Assembly (NCBI GenBank): GCA_030042765.1
Contig: JASHZA010000144.1
Span: forward strand, 1 to 5,206
DNA: 5,206 nt
Direction: 5' to 3'
Origin: Candidatus Binataceae bacterium
Lineage (GTDB): Bacteria > Desulfobacterota > Binatia > Binatales > Binataceae
Part shown: one piece after another, positions 5,017 through 5,206 of the stretch
How positions within the stretch are numbered: position 1 is the stretch's first letter
Layout: each line of letters starts with the position of its first letter
The notes under the pieces: model-generated
Told to the model about the DNA's origin: nothing
Database searches by the model: none
The model's input: only the letters and a program-made list of their open reading frames with translations
Made by a program: the position numbers and the translations under genes

Positions 5017-5099
5017 GCGCTGCGCGCGCAAGCTGCTATTCATCCCGGGTGATCGTGCGCAATGGGAAGGCAAGCGTATGACCCGGCAGTTCAGAGATC

Positions 5100-5134
5100 A
5101 AAAAAGGGCGTGAAGCCGCGCGCGGCCTCACGCC
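5100..5134 (-). terminator. Intrinsic terminator of the gene entering from the right edge
   Basis: The minus-strand RNA forms a long GC-rich stem from 5134 to 5107: outer arm GGCGTGA with TCACGCC, a G-U pair, then the perfect palindrome GCCGCGCGCGGC. It is followed by C and a run of six U (5105-5100). The plus strand would have an A-C mismatch instead of the G-U pair and no T run, so the direction is clear. It begins 25 nt after the stop at 5160. Confidence 0.9.
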
Positions 5135-5159
5135 TGTATGTAAGTGAAAGAGCGGGTAC

Positions 5160-5206
5160 TCAGTGCTGAATTTGCCACAGATCGCGGGCGGCGTTGGCAG
5201 AACGCT
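5160..5206 (-). CDS. C-terminal end of an unidentified protein (runs off right edge)
   Basis: Only the last 14 codons are visible, encoding RSANAARDLWQIQH followed by TGA at 5162-5160. The fragment is too short to name. Its reality is supported by the strong terminator that begins 25 nt downstream on the same strand and by the protein-like ending. The other two minus-strand frames read into or through the terminator hairpin, so this frame fits best. Confidence 0.55.
   Translation of the reverse strand, partial: RSANAARDLWQIQH

Noticed and set aside
4919..5113. Plus-strand ORF of 64 codons
   Set aside because: It crosses the promoter candidate, leader hairpin and terminator stem, and has no ribosome binding site.

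Overview
The window comes from a bacterial chromosome with base composition by eye in the mid-to-high 50s % GC. It looks like a free-living Gram-negative-type bacterium: it carries a CpaE/TadZ-type pilus-assembly protein, a probable lipoprotein, an exported beta-propeller and a crotonase-family acyl-CoA enzyme. The sequence does not fix the lineage. No mobile element, CRISPR array, tRNA or rRNA was recognised.

Layout, left to right. (1) 1-377, minus strand: the N-terminal end of a CpaE/TadZ-like protein with an atypical receiver domain that lacks the phospho-acceptor Asp; the gene runs off the left edge. (2) 378-550: a divergent control region with a sigma70-like promoter candidate inside the symmetrical element TTGAC-N17-GTCAA. 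The minus strand here also carries a possible 55-residue ORF whose stop overlaps the ribosome binding site of the CpaE-like gene. (3) 551-1480, plus strand: a probable lipoprotein with a helical, TPR-like middle part and a C-terminal domain that was not recognised. (4) 1484-3214, minus strand: a secreted six-Asp-box (BNR) sialidase-fold beta-propeller, convergent with the lipoprotein gene and only 3 bases from it. (5) 3215-4059: about 850 bases with only one small candidate gene (66 codons, 3589-3789, minus), several inverted repeats and an unusually AT-rich stretch. (6) 4060-4878, minus strand: a crotonase/enoyl-CoA hydratase family enzyme with an excellent Shine-Dalgarno site and a plausible promoter and leader hairpin upstream. 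(7) 5100-5206: the last 14 codons of another minus-strand gene, followed by a textbook intrinsic terminator.

The CpaE-like gene and the divergent lipoprotein gene could belong to one Flp/Tad pilus locus, but this rests on adjacency alone. The propeller and the crotonase enzyme look like separate single-gene transcription units; the strong terminator at 5100-5134 separates the crotonase gene from the gene upstream of it. No clear new multi-gene system is visible. The points most worth a second look are the crotonase active site that lacks the second catalytic Glu, the palindromic overlap of the convergent stop codons, the two candidate small proteins and the repeat-containing upstream region of the propeller gene.
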